Shown here one piece after another: positions 15,634 through 23,746 of a DNA stretch of 34,539 nucleotides (positions are counted from its first letter, which is position 1; each line of letters opens with the position of its first letter). Location: NCBI GenBank assembly GCA_020853525.1, contig JADYYS010000052.1:1-34539 (forward strand). The letters are read 5' to 3'. The translations under genes were made by a program, and so were the position numbers. The notes under the pieces are model-generated. The model made no database searches. It had not been told where the DNA came from and worked only from the letters and a program-made list of their open reading frames with translations. Source of the stretch: Ardenticatenales bacterium (GTDB taxonomy: Bacteria > Chloroflexota > Anaerolineae > Epilineales > Epilineaceae).

Positions 15634-16194
15634 ATGAAGAACGAACGCCGCGACGTCGTGAGGGACCATGACTTCGACGGCATCCAGGAGTTCGACAACG
15701 AGCTGCCGCGCTGGTGGCTCGGCACGTTCGCGCTGACGATCCTCGTCGCGCTCTTCTGGTGGACGACCCGCCAGACGTTCGGCACCGAGCCGACGCTGCG
15801 CGAGCAGCACGACCGGCAGTTCACGGCGCTGATGACGCTCCAGGAGGAGAAGCTCGGCAAGGCGCCGACGGCCGACGAGGTGCTGGCGGCGGTCGAGGCT
15901 CCTGCGGCGCTCGCCGACGGCAAGGCGACGTTCGACACGACGTGCTTTGCCTGTCATGGCAGCTTGGGCGAGGGCAAGATCGGCCCGAACCTCACGGACA
16001 ACCACTGGATCCACGGCGGCAAGCCGGGCCAGATCGCGGCCACCGTGTACGCGGGCGTGCCGGAAAAGGGGATGCCGACGTGGCGCGGCGTGCTGAAGCC
16101 GGAGCAGATCCGGAACGCCGCGGCCTACGTCGTGTCGCTGAAGGGCAGCAACCCGCCCGGCGCCAAGGTGCCGGAAGGAACACTCGAACCGTAG
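15634..16194 (+). CDS. ccoP: cbb3 oxidase subunit III CcoP, mono-haem form
   Basis: A 186-residue membrane-anchored c-type cytochrome. N-terminal DHDFDGIQEFDNELPRWWLGTF is the CcoP signature, followed by one membrane helix (ALTILVALFWW). A cytochrome c domain carries a single haem site, Cys104-Phe-Ala-Cys-His108, then GKIGPNLTDNHWIHGG and the axial Met in KGMPTW. Classical CcoP has about 300 residues and two CxxCH sites; here one whole haem domain is absent. The start is set at ATG 15634, with AAGGAG 7 nt upstream, instead of an earlier GTG at 15607. It carries electrons from soluble donors to CcoO. It is separated from ccoQ by 206 bp holding the palindromic repeat. Confidence 0.93.
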   Translation: MKNERRDVVRDHDFDGIQEFDNELPRWWLGTFALTILVALFWWTTRQTFGTEPTLREQHDRQFTALMTLQEEKLGKAPTADEVLAAVEAPAALADGKATFDTTCFACHGSLGEGKIGPNLTDNHWIHGGKPGQIAATVYAGVPEKGMPTWRGVLKPEQIRNAAAYVVSLKGSNPPGAKVPEGTLEP

Positions 16195-16270
16195 TTCCCC
16201 GCAGCCGGACACGCCCTGAACAGCGTCCAGACGGATGAATCCGGAGAGTCCACAGTGGTGCTGAACTAGC

Positions 16271-17719
16271 ATGGACAGCCAGCCGATCACCCTCCACCAG
16301 CGCCGCGGCTCGATCCGCTCGGACGGCCGTCGCGACAAGGTGCGCGTCGCCGACGTGCATGGGCGCTTCACCAAGTGGCGCAAGCGGGCGTTCCTCGCAC
16401 TGATCGTGATCTACGCCGCCGCGCCGATGGTGCGCGTCGGCGGCAAGCCGCTGATCTTCCTCGACATCCTGAACCGGCGCTTCTTCCTGTTCGGCCGGAC
16501 GTTCAATGCCCAGGACGCCTACCTGATCTTCTTCCTGCTGGCGGGCGGCGTGCTGGCGATCTTCCTCGTCACGTCGCTCCTCGGCCGGCTGTGGTGCGGC
16601 TGGGCGTGCCCGCAGACCGTGTTCCTCGAGGGCGTGTTCCGCCCGATCGAGCGCTGGCTGGAGGGCTCGAAGCACGAACAGGTCAGGCTGGCCAAGCAGC
16701 CGATGAACATGCGCAAGCTGCGGATCCTGGCCACGAAGCACGCGATGTACCTCGTGGCGGCGCTTGTCGTGTCGCACATCTTCATCAGCTACTTCGTCAG
16801 CCTCGAGCAGCTCCGCGAGTGGGTCTTCGTGTCCCCGCGCGAGCACTGGACGGCCTTCGTCTGGATGGCCGCCATCACCGGCGCGCTGTACTTCGACTTC
16901 GCCTGGTTCCGCGAGCAGACGTGCCTGGTCCTGTGCCCGTACGGCCGCCTGCAGTCCGCCCTCACCGACGAGGACACCGTCGTCATCGGCTACGACGCCG
17001 TTCGCGGCGAGCCGCGCGGCAGCGTGAACACGCCGGGCGCCGGCGACTGCGTCGACTGCTTCCGCTGTGTCGAGGTCTGCCCGACGGCGATCGACATCCG
17101 CGAGGGGCTGCAGATGGAGTGCATCGGCTGCGCGGCGTGCATCGATGCCTGCGACGACGTGATGGCCAGGATCGGCCGGCCCCTCGGGCTGGTGCGCTAC
17201 GACTCGCTGACGGGTCTGGCCGGCGGCAAGACGCGCATGGGGCGGGCCAAGATCTATCTGTACGCCGCGATCCTGGCCGTACTGGCCGGCACGGGCATCG
17301 TCTTCGCCTACCAACGCAAGCCGTTCGAGGCGACGCTCATCCGACAGACCGGCGCACCGTACGTGCTGGAGGACGGCGCGTACCGCAACCAGTACTTCGT
17401 CCACATCGTGAACAAGACGCCGCAGCGCAGCACGTTCGAGATCCGCGCCGTGCTGCCCGAAGGCGCGACCGCGATCCTCCCGATTCCGAGCGTCGAACTC
17501 GACAGCCTGACGGACCAGCGCGTGCCGGTGATCGTCAGCATGCCGGCGGATGCGTACGAGGAGGCGGGCGATCGGGAAGACGGCAGCGGCAACGGCAGTG
17601 ACGACGACACCGGCTACGACGCCGACGACAACGACGGCACGTTCGACGTCGTCGTCGAGACGCGCGACCGGAGCACGGGCCTGATCGTCACGTCGCAGCT
17701 GCAGTTCATCGGTCCATGA
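16271..17719 (+). CDS. ccoG: cbb3 oxidase accessory protein CcoG (FixG/RdxA), ferredoxin-like
   Basis: A 482-residue integral membrane iron-sulfur protein thought to reduce copper during cbb3 assembly. Five or so helices occupy the first half; WCGWACPQTVFLEG and CLVLCPYGRLQ are family motifs. Two [4Fe-4S] sites follow: CVDCFRCVEVCPTAID and CIGCAACIDACD (about residues 258-298). A helix (about 330-347) leads to a periplasmic Ig-like FixG C-terminal domain. Within that domain, ~30 residues rich in Asp/Gly (DREDGSGNGSDDDTG and following) are inserted, which is unusual. It overlaps the next gene by ATGA. No ccoH/fixH gene lies between it and the TauE/SafE gene, where one is often found. Confidence 0.95.
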   Translation: MDSQPITLHQRRGSIRSDGRRDKVRVADVHGRFTKWRKRAFLALIVIYAAAPMVRVGGKPLIFLDILNRRFFLFGRTFNAQDAYLIFFLLAGGVLAIFLVTSLLGRLWCGWACPQTVFLEGVFRPIERWLEGSKHEQVRLAKQPMNMRKLRILATKHAMYLVAALVVSHIFISYFVSLEQLREWVFVSPREHWTAFVWMAAITGALYFDFAWFREQTCLVLCPYGRLQSALTDEDTVVIGYDAVRGEPRGSVNTPGAGDCVDCFRCVEVCPTAIDIREGLQMECIGCAACIDACDDVMARIGRPLGLVRYDSLTGLAGGKTRMGRAKIYLYAAILAVLAGTGIVFAYQRKPFEATLIRQTGAPYVLEDGAYRNQYFVHIVNKTPQRSTFEIRAVLPEGATAILPIPSVELDSLTDQRVPVIVSMPADAYEEAGDREDGSGNGSDDDTGYDADDNDGTFDVVVETRDRSTGLIVTSQLQFIGP

Positions 17720-18387
17720 CGTCGCTGCTGGCCGCCCTCGAAGGGGCGCATGCCCACGCGCACAGCGCAGCGGGCGCGGCCGCGTTCTTCGCCCTCGGGC
17801 TGGCGGCCGGCGTGCACTGCCTCGGGATGTGCGGGCCGCTGGCCTGCCTCCTGGGCCGACCGGAGCGGACGCCCTTCGCCAGCCTTGGCCTCTACCACGG
17901 CGCCCGGATCACGGCGTACAGCGCCGTCGGTGCCGCGTTCGCGTCCATCGGCGCGCCGCTGCGGCCGGTGCTCAGCTGGCCGGTGCTGGCCGCGATCGGC
18001 ACGCTGCCGCTCCTGTGGTACGCGCTGCGGCCCGCGGCGAGCGCACCGCTGTTCATGACTCGCTGGCACGGCGCCGGCGCTCGGCGCCTGCGCGGCCTGC
18101 GGCCTTCGGCGCGCGCGCTCGGCCTCGGCCTGCTGACGCCCCTCCTGCCGTGCGGCATGCTGTACGCCGCCGCCGGTGCCGCCGCGGCCGCACCGAGCGT
18201 GCCTGCGGGCGCGGCGTGGATGGCGGCGTTCGCGGCCGGCACGCTGCCGCTGCTCGTGCTCGGCCAGGCAGGATTCACGTGGGCCGCCCGCACGCAGCGG
18301 GGCGCCTGGGTGCCGCTCGTCCGGCGGGGCACGGCGCTCCTTGCCGCGCTGACGCTGATCGGGTTCGCGCTCATGGGGCCGATGTGA
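17716..18387 (+). CDS. TauE/SafE-family membrane protein of the cbb3 cluster
   Basis: A 223-residue multi-pass membrane protein. The N-terminus has a His-rich AHAHAHS stretch, then GLAAGVHCLGMCGPLACLL, the typical Cys/Met-bearing first helix of the SafE-like proteins encoded next to ccoGIS genes. A second half repeats the topology with LGLGLLTPLLPCGMLYAAA. The conserved Cys (HCLGMCGP and LLPCGMLY), with His and Met, suggest metal, probably copper, handling during oxidase biogenesis. This is inferred from context, since TauE/SafE is named for sulfur-anion export. It overlaps ccoG (ATGA) and the following gene (GTGA). Confidence 0.85.
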   Translation: MTSLLAALEGAHAHAHSAAGAAAFFALGLAAGVHCLGMCGPLACLLGRPERTPFASLGLYHGARITAYSAVGAAFASIGAPLRPVLSWPVLAAIGTLPLLWYALRPAASAPLFMTRWHGAGARRLRGLRPSARALGLGLLTPLLPCGMLYAAAGAAAAAPSVPAGAAWMAAFAAGTLPLLVLGQAGFTWAARTQRGAWVPLVRRGTALLAALTLIGFALMGPM

Positions 18388-19238
18388 CGGCCGCCCCCGT
18401 GGCCACCGCCGTCGCCCGCCCGCCCGACGTCGCCGCCGGCCGGCCGCCCATCGACCGGCAGGCCTGGGTGAGCTTCGCGATCGCGTCCCTCGGCGGCGCA
18501 GTCGTCGCGTTTTACCCGCGGCTGCCGGACGCGGCGACGGTGGCGCTCGTGCTGTCGATGGCCGGGCTCGTCGTCGTCAGCGAGTGGATCTCCCACGTGA
18601 TGGGCCGCTTCCGCGAGGGGGCGGCGGCCGGGGCGGCGCACGGCGACGCGCGCGGCGCACTGATCGTCGCGGGTTGCGTGTTTCTGGTGTCGGCATTCCT
18701 GTCGCAGCTGCCCGTGCGCGAACGCGAGGCATGGATCGCCGTGCTGGCCACCCTGGCCGCCGGCGTCGGCGTCCTGTTCCTGCTGCGGCTGGAGTGGGTG
18801 CCGGTCGATCGGCGCCTGCTCGTCCTGACGCACGTCCTCCTCACCGTGCCGTGCCTGCTCCTCGGCTTCCGGGCGTGGGGCGTCGGCGCCGCGCGGGCCT
18901 TTGCCGTCTGGGCACCCCTGGCGCTGTTCCTCCCCGGCGTCGTCCTCGTCGAGCGCGCCTGGATGGACGGTCCGACGGGCGCGCGGAACGCGCTGACGGT
19001 CGGGCTGCTGCCGACGCTGCTCGGCGCGGCCGGGCTGGCGCTGGCGGACCAGCTGCTCGTGGCCGCGTACTTCGCGCTCTGGACCGTCCGCGCCGGGTTC
19101 CTCGTTCTCGCCCGTCAGGCCAGCCACTCGACGGCGATCCCGAGTTTCCGGAGCATTCGCGCGTTCGGGCGGGAGACGGGCTTGTGGGTGGGGGGATTCG
19201 TGGTGGTGTGGGTGGGGATGTGGTTGTGGGGAGGATGA
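18384..19238 (+). CDS. unrecognised multi-pass membrane protein at the end of the cbb3 operon
   Basis: A 284-residue protein starting at a GTG that overlaps the TauE/SafE stop (GTGA), so it is very likely the last gene of the operon. It has about eight to nine hydrophobic segments with short loops and ends in a helix very rich in Gly, Val and Trp (LWVGGFVVVWVGMWLWGG). The N-terminal ~30 residues are Pro/Ala-rich and predicted cytoplasmic. There is no metal-binding motif beyond scattered Cys in helices, and I do not recognise a family. A YwiC-like membrane protein is one possibility but the match is weak. Co-translation suggests a link to respiration or membrane assembly. Confidence 0.75.
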   Translation: MTAAPVATAVARPPDVAAGRPPIDRQAWVSFAIASLGGAVVAFYPRLPDAATVALVLSMAGLVVVSEWISHVMGRFREGAAAGAAHGDARGALIVAGCVFLVSAFLSQLPVREREAWIAVLATLAAGVGVLFLLRLEWVPVDRRLLVLTHVLLTVPCLLLGFRAWGVGAARAFAVWAPLALFLPGVVLVERAWMDGPTGARNALTVGLLPTLLGAAGLALADQLLVAAYFALWTVRAGFLVLARQASHSTAIPSFRSIRAFGRETGLWVGGFVVVWVGMWLWGG

Positions 19239-19278
19239 TGCGCGGCGAGACCCCTCCCGGCGCATTGGATGCGCCTGT

Positions 19279-19480
19279 CCTCCCCAGCTGTCGCTGGAGA
19301 GGACCAACGGATTGTGCCCGGCGGCCTGGCTTACGGATAGTGGGTATCACGACGACGGTCGTGATGTGCTGGCGCGCGAAGCCTGGACATCGAAACGTCA
19401 TGCACCGCGCCCCCCGTCGGCAAAGGTCGCATCCTTTCTCCAGCGACAGCTGGGGAAAGGTGGCAGCGCCGTAGGCGCTG
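19279..19480. repeat. inverted-repeat element with 19-bp arms
   Basis: CCCCAGCTGTCGCTGGAGA at 19282-19300 is perfectly inverted at 19437-19455. Each arm can also fold on itself (stems around TGTC or GACA loops), and the right arm extends to a hairpin at 19433-19460. A further hairpin, CAGCGCC-GTA-GGCGCTG, lies at 19464-19480. The enclosed 136 bp has no convincing frame. The element lies between the convergent 3' ends of the cbb3 operon and the Crp/Fnr gene, so it may also limit read-through. Confidence 0.7.
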
Positions 19481-19525
19481 ACGGATAGGGGTTTGGGTTC
19501 CGCCGGCGAGTGCTTGACCGGCTCT

Positions 19526-20176
19526 CTAGTCCGCCATCAATATCGCGTCCAACGCCCCCCGGTCCACCACCCGCACCTCGCCCCGTCCGCTCTCCAGCCA
19601 GCCCGCCTTCGTCCACGCGGACAACTTGCGGATGCAGCTCTCGACGGTCGTGTTCACCATCTGCGCCAGTTCCTGGCGGGTGAACGGGATCGCCTCGCCG
19701 CCGAAGTGGCCGTCGAGGCGCAGGAGCGTGTGGGCCAGCCGCTTGTCGACGCGCTCGACATTGAGCGCACAGTCGCAGTGCGCGTCGCAGAACCTAGGGG
19801 CCATCTCTTTCAGCAGGCGCTTGGCGAAGCCGGGCAACTGCTCGAACAGCTCGAGGAACTTGGCCGCCGGGATCCGGACGATCTCGACGTCCGAGGCGGC
19901 GCGGGCCGAGCACGGGAACGGCTGGCCGAGCAGCGTCGCCGCGACGCAGAACGTCTGCCCCGGGCCGTAGAACGCGATCAGGCTCTCCGCGCCACCGCTC
20001 GTTCCCTTGGCCAGGTGGACGCGCCCGCGCTTGATCCACCACAGCGAACGGGCGTCGTCGCCCTCGAGGTAGATGGCCTCGCCGCGGGCATGCCGCTCGG
20101 TGACGCCGTAGGCGAGGAGGGTCTGGAGGTCCTCGTCGCTGAGGGCGAAGGTCTGGTCGTGGACGGTCGGGATCAT
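19526..20176 (-). CDS. Crp/Fnr-family transcriptional regulator
   Basis: A 216-residue regulator. The cyclic-nucleotide-binding-like beta-roll occupies about 15-120 (GEAIYLEGDDARSLWWIKRGRVHLAK, FYGPGQTF). The dimerisation helix follows, then a winged HTH (FTRQELAQMVNTTVESCIRKL, about 165-185). Recognition-helix Glu179 and Arg183 occupy the positions that read TGA in Crp/Fnr proteins. It lacks the N-terminal Cys cluster of E. coli FNR and the cAMP-binding signature. It instead has Cys130-x3-Cys134-x-Cys136 at the dimerisation helix, plus Cys77, Cys89 and Cys181, which could bind Fe-S or metal or act as thiol sensors. It is convergent with the cbb3 operon, the likely target (TGA-N6-TCA site at 10399). 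Confidence 0.92.
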   Translation of the reverse strand: MIPTVHDQTFALSDEDLQTLLAYGVTERHARGEAIYLEGDDARSLWWIKRGRVHLAKGTSGGAESLIAFYGPGQTFCVAATLLGQPFPCSARAASDVEIVRIPAAKFLELFEQLPGFAKRLLKEMAPRFCDAHCDCALNVERVDKRLAHTLLRLDGHFGGEAIPFTRQELAQMVNTTVESCIRKLSAWTKAGWLESGRGEVRVVDRGALDAILMAD

Positions 20177-20463
20177 GGGTGATGAGGATACGCTCGCCCC
20201 GCGTCGGCGTCTATTCGTCCGACCCAGCCGGGCCAGCGCACACGTGCATCAGGCACACGCACCGCGATGGCGCGGGACACCGGCACGGCCGTCGCGGCTC
20301 GTCCACGATTGCCCATCCATGTTCGCGCCTTCATCCGGACATCACAGTACGCCGCTACGCTCAACCCCGTTGCGGGCCGGCATCCCATGTCCGACGCGCC
20401 GAACCGGCGTGGCCCGCAGAACGACTTCGCTGCCGTTGACGCTCCGGATCGACAGGAGGGGTC

Positions 20464-23103
20464 GTGAGCTCGCAAGACCTTCGTGCGCCTGAGGTCGATG
20501 TCACCGCCGGCCGCATGCGGCGCATCGACCTGCACTGCCACAGCAGCGCCAGCAACCGGTCCGACGAAGCGCTGCTCAACGCCATTCGCTGCCCCGAGAG
20601 CTACAGCGCGCCGGCCGACGTCTTCGCCCAGGCCAGGCGCCGCGGGATGGACGTCGTGACGATCACGGACCACGACACGATCGACGGGATCGCGTCGTTG
20701 GTTCAGGGTCGTGGGCGCCCCGTCGACGCCGCCGCCGACGACCTCCTCATCGGCGAGGAGCTGACATGCTGGTTCCCCGAGGATCGCTGCAAGATCCACC
20801 TGCTGCTCTGGGGCATCACGCCGGGCGACCACGAGGATCTGCAGGCCGTCGCGCACGACATCTATGCCGTGGCGGCGATCGTGGAGCAGCGCCGGATCGC
20901 CCATGCGGTCGCCCATCCGGTCTATCGCCAGAACGACGTGCTCGAACGCTGGCACCTCGAGCGGCTGATCCTCCTGTTCAAGGGGTTCGAGACGCTGAAC
21001 GGGGCGCACAGCGCGCTCCATCGCCGGTCCCTCGAGCCGGTGCTCGATCAGCTCACGCCCGACGGGATCGATGCGCTGGCCGACGTCCACGGCCTGCGGC
21101 CCTTGTGGCCCGAGCCCTGGATCAAGACCCGCACCGGCGGCAGCGACGACCACGGCCTGCTCAACATCGGCCTCACGTACACCGAGTTCGACGCGGACGC
21201 GCGTACGGTTCCCGACATCCTGGAGTGCCTGCGCACCGCCCGCTGCCGGCCGGGCGGCGAGGCCGGATCGAGCGTGAAGCTGGCGCACAACCTCATGAGC
21301 GTCGGCATCCACTACGCCGCCCGCCAGGTCCGACCGCGGTCGACGTCATCGATGTCATCTTCGTCGGCGTCGGCGACGTCGGGGATGATGCAGATGCTCG
21401 TCGGCGAGCACCCGCGATCGACGGGCCGTCGGCGCGCCGCGATCTCGATCGCGGTGAAGCGCACGGGCGGACGTCTGCGGCGCGCGTTCGTCCGGTCGAA
21501 GCCCGTCGGCGCGTCCGGCAGGACCGGCAGCACGCTCCTCGCCGACCTGATCGCCGCATCCTGCCAGACGCGCATCGCCGAGCATCCCGCCGTCCATCAC
21601 GCCGTGAAGAACGGAGTCGCACCGCTGTCCGAACACGCCGCGATGTTCGCGTTCATGGCCGCCGTCCACCGCGACGTGTCGGGCGGCATCGCCCAGTCCG
21701 TCGCCGACGCGCTGTCGGACGGCCGCATCGGGGCGATCTTCGACGCGTTCGCGGCCATCCTCATGCAGCAGTGCATCCAGCTGCCGTACTACTTCTCGCT
21801 GGCCCATCAGAACCGTGAACGCAATGACCTGGCGCGGATCACCGGCCAGGGCCGCGTGCCGACGCGCGAGAGCTTGCGCGTCGGTGTGTTCACGGACACG
21901 TTCGATGATGTGAACGGCGTGGTCCGCTTCGTCCGCGAGATGGGCGACGAGGCTACGGAGCGGCGGCTGGCGCTGACCGTACACACGTGCAGCAGCGCGC
22001 CGACGTACGAGGCGCCCTATCGCAAGAACTTCGCGCCGCTCGTCGAGCGCGCGCTGCCGTACTACCCGGACCTCGCGCTGACGCTGCCGCCCGTCGTGGA
22101 GATCCTGGAGTGGGCGGACCGCCAGCAGTTCGACGCCGTGCACGTCGACACACCCGGGCCGATGGGCCTGTGCGGCTGGCTCGTGGCCAAGCTGCTGCGC
22201 ATCCCCGTGATCGGGACGTACCACACGGACTTCCCGGCGTACGTTCGGTCGATGAGCGGTGGCGACTTTCGCATGACGGCCGCGACGAGCGGCTACGTCG
22301 GCTGGTTCTACGGCCAATTGGCGGCCGTCCTGTCCCGCAGCCAGGCCTACCACGGGCAGCTGGCCGATCTCGGAATACCGGACGACCGGATCCACGCCGC
22401 CCCGCCCTGCGTCGACGCCGCCGCGTTCAACCCTCGCCATCGCGACGTCCGCATCTGGGCCGGCCTCGGCGTTCACGAGCCGTTCCGCCTCTTCTTCTGC
22501 GCCCGCCTCAGCGAAGAGAAGAACATTTCATTCCTCACGTCGGTCTTCCGGGCGATCTGCGCCAAGCGGCGCGACGTGGCGCTCGTCATCGCGGGCGACG
22601 GCCCCTGCGCCGCGTCGCTCGGCGAGTCGCTCGCCGGTCTGCCCGCCTACATGCTCGGCCGCCAGGACGACGCCGCCCTCGCCCGGCTGTACGCCAGCGC
22701 CGACCTCTTCGTCTTCCCATCGCGCACGGACACGCTCGGCCAAGTCATCCTCGAGGCGCAAGCAAGCGGCCTGCCGACGCTGGTCAGCGACGAGGGCGGC
22801 CCGCGGGAGATCGTCAACGACAACCGCACGGGTCGAGTGCTGTCGGCGGCCGATCCGGCGCACGACGTTCCATTGTGGGTCGGTGTGATCGAAGACCTGC
22901 TCCGGGACGAGCCGCGCCGCCGCCGCCTCGGCCGCAACGCCGCCGACCGCATGGCTCGCTACACGGCGTCGGCGTCGTTCGATGCGTTCTGGGAGGTGCA
23001 TTGGCGGGCGGCGGTGGGGGTGGTTGGCGCGGAGTCGCCGGCATTGGCAGAGGCGGTGGGGGTGGTGGAGACCCGTTCGAAGTATCGGTATGGGAAGGTG
23101 TAG
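20464..23103 (+). CDS. PHP-domain phosphoesterase fused to a GT4 glycosyltransferase
   Basis: An 879-residue fusion. GTG at 20464 has a strong AGGAGGG upstream. The N-terminal PHP domain (about 20-270) shows the metal ligands: DLHCHSSAS (Asp22, His24, His26), ITDHDTIDG, EEL, HAVAHP and GGSDDH. A ~200-residue helical linker follows, beginning with a Ser-rich low-complexity stretch (about 293-312). The C-terminal half (about 470-860) is a GT-B glycosyltransferase: GVFTDTFDDVNGVVRFV (N-terminal acceptor side), VIGTYHTDFPAY, then RLSEEKN, AGDGP, and EAQASGLPTLVSDEGGPREIV with the ExxxxxxE catalytic/nucleotide block. It is similar in type to mannosyl/glucosyl transferases for glycolipids. Donor and acceptor are unknown; the PHP part could hydrolyse a phosphate on the product or a precursor. 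Confidence 0.9.
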   Translation: MSSQDLRAPEVDVTAGRMRRIDLHCHSSASNRSDEALLNAIRCPESYSAPADVFAQARRRGMDVVTITDHDTIDGIASLVQGRGRPVDAAADDLLIGEELTCWFPEDRCKIHLLLWGITPGDHEDLQAVAHDIYAVAAIVEQRRIAHAVAHPVYRQNDVLERWHLERLILLFKGFETLNGAHSALHRRSLEPVLDQLTPDGIDALADVHGLRPLWPEPWIKTRTGGSDDHGLLNIGLTYTEFDADARTVPDILECLRTARCRPGGEAGSSVKLAHNLMSVGIHYAARQVRPRSTSSMSSSSASATSGMMQMLVGEHPRSTGRRRAAISIAVKRTGGRLRRAFVRSKPVGASGRTGSTLLADLIAASCQTRIAEHPAVHHAVKNGVAPLSEHAAMFAFMAAVHRDVSGGIAQSVADALSDGRIGAIFDAFAAILMQQCIQLPYYFSLAHQNRERNDLARITGQGRVPTRESLRVGVFTDTFDDVNGVVRFVREMGDEATERRLALTVHTCSSAPTYEAPYRKNFAPLVERALPYYPDLALTLPPVVEILEWADRQQFDAVHVDTPGPMGLCGWLVAKLLRIPVIGTYHTDFPAYVRSMSGGDFRMTAATSGYVGWFYGQLAAVLSRSQAYHGQLADLGIPDDRIHAAPPCVDAAAFNPRHRDVRIWAGLGVHEPFRLFFCARLSEEKNISFLTSVFRAICAKRRDVALVIAGDGPCAASLGESLAGLPAYMLGRQDDAALARLYASADLFVFPSRTDTLGQVILEAQASGLPTLVSDEGGPREIVNDNRTGRVLSAADPAHDVPLWVGVIEDLLRDEPRRRRLGRNAADRMARYTASASFDAFWEVHWRAAVGVVGAESPALAEAVGVVETRSKYRYGKV

Positions 23104-23169
23104 ATCGCCGGCCCCGCCCGGCAATGCCGTCGGGCCGCTGCTATGATTGCCCGCACGCAGGAGCGCAGA

Positions 23170-23274
23170 GTGGCCACACCAACCGGTGCAACCCAAGAAG
23201 TCGACGCAAGCTTCCCGCCGCGCACGATCCACGATGAGAAGGGCGCGGTCGTGGGGGTCACTTCAGGCGGCTGA
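23170..23274 (+). CDS. possible tiny ORF / antitoxin-like fragment
   Basis: A 34-codon frame from GTG 23170, with AGGAG 6 nt upstream. The peptide includes ASFPPRTIHDEKGAVVGV, which resembles the DNA-binding end of small antitoxins that read ...DExGxxxAVVL.... In another frame after the stop the sequence reads HFRRLIEA, which could be its natural continuation, so this may be a frameshifted relic. It lies in a region of gene decay between the PHP-GT gene and vapBC. Weak; could be chance. Confidence 0.3.
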   Translation: MATPTGATQEVDASFPPRTIHDEKGAVVGVTSGG

Positions 23275-23406
23275 TCGAGGCCGTACCCGGCAGCGCATCG
23301 ACGCCGGCACGTCGGCAATCGACATCGCGCACCCGCTTGCACTCTGGTGGGAGGGGCTTAGACTGCCAGGCTCCGGCGGGGGGGGCGATTGAAATGCCTA
23401 TCCCCA

Positions 23407-23645
23407 TCATCCGTTGACCGAGTCCATGCTCTGGTAGCGGTCGCCCGCCGCAACGCCCGGCGGGAACGCTGCTTCCAGCCGCGCGACAGCACCCACGCCA
23501 GCGCCACCTGTGCGGGCTCCGCGCCGACGTCGGCGGCGATGCTCGTGAGCTGGTCGACCAGCAACCGGTTGGACTGCAGATTCTCGCCCGACAAGCGCGG
23601 CACTCCCTCGGCACGAAAGTCATCGCGCATCGCCGGACGGTGGCA
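23407..23645 (-). pseudogene. aldo/keto reductase remnant with internal deletion
   Basis: Read on the minus strand, one frame gives MRDDFRAEGVPRLSGENL, then LLVDQLTSIAADVGAEPAQVALAWVLSRG, the conserved C-terminal-third of aldo/keto reductases (the usual AQ/ALAWVLxxG block). A neighbouring frame then gives FPPGVAAGDRYQSMDSVNG and a stop at 23407, matching the family's usual last residues. The ~45 residues normally between (IPxPGxxRxEHLEEN and following) and all of the N-terminal TIM barrel are missing. A frameshift and deletion therefore separate the two parts. The rest of the 23104-23746 gap holds nothing convincing apart from the small ORF at 23170 and the vapBC promoter. Confidence 0.65.
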
Positions 23646-23697
23646 GGCACGCCGGGTGCGGGAACGCCAGCGACGACACACCACCGATACACCTTTC

Positions 23698-23726
23698 TTG
23701 CACCGTTACACCATCCGGCCTATGGT
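23698..23726 (+). promoter_or_regulatory. candidate vapBC promoter
   Basis: TTGCAC (23698-23703), a 17-nt spacer and TATGGT (23721-23726) precede vapB at 23747. GGAGG at 23734-23738 gives a short leader. The optimal spacing makes this one of the better sigma-70-like promoters in the window. Confidence 0.55.
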
Positions 23727-23746
23727 TGTGCCCGGAGGACGGAGCC

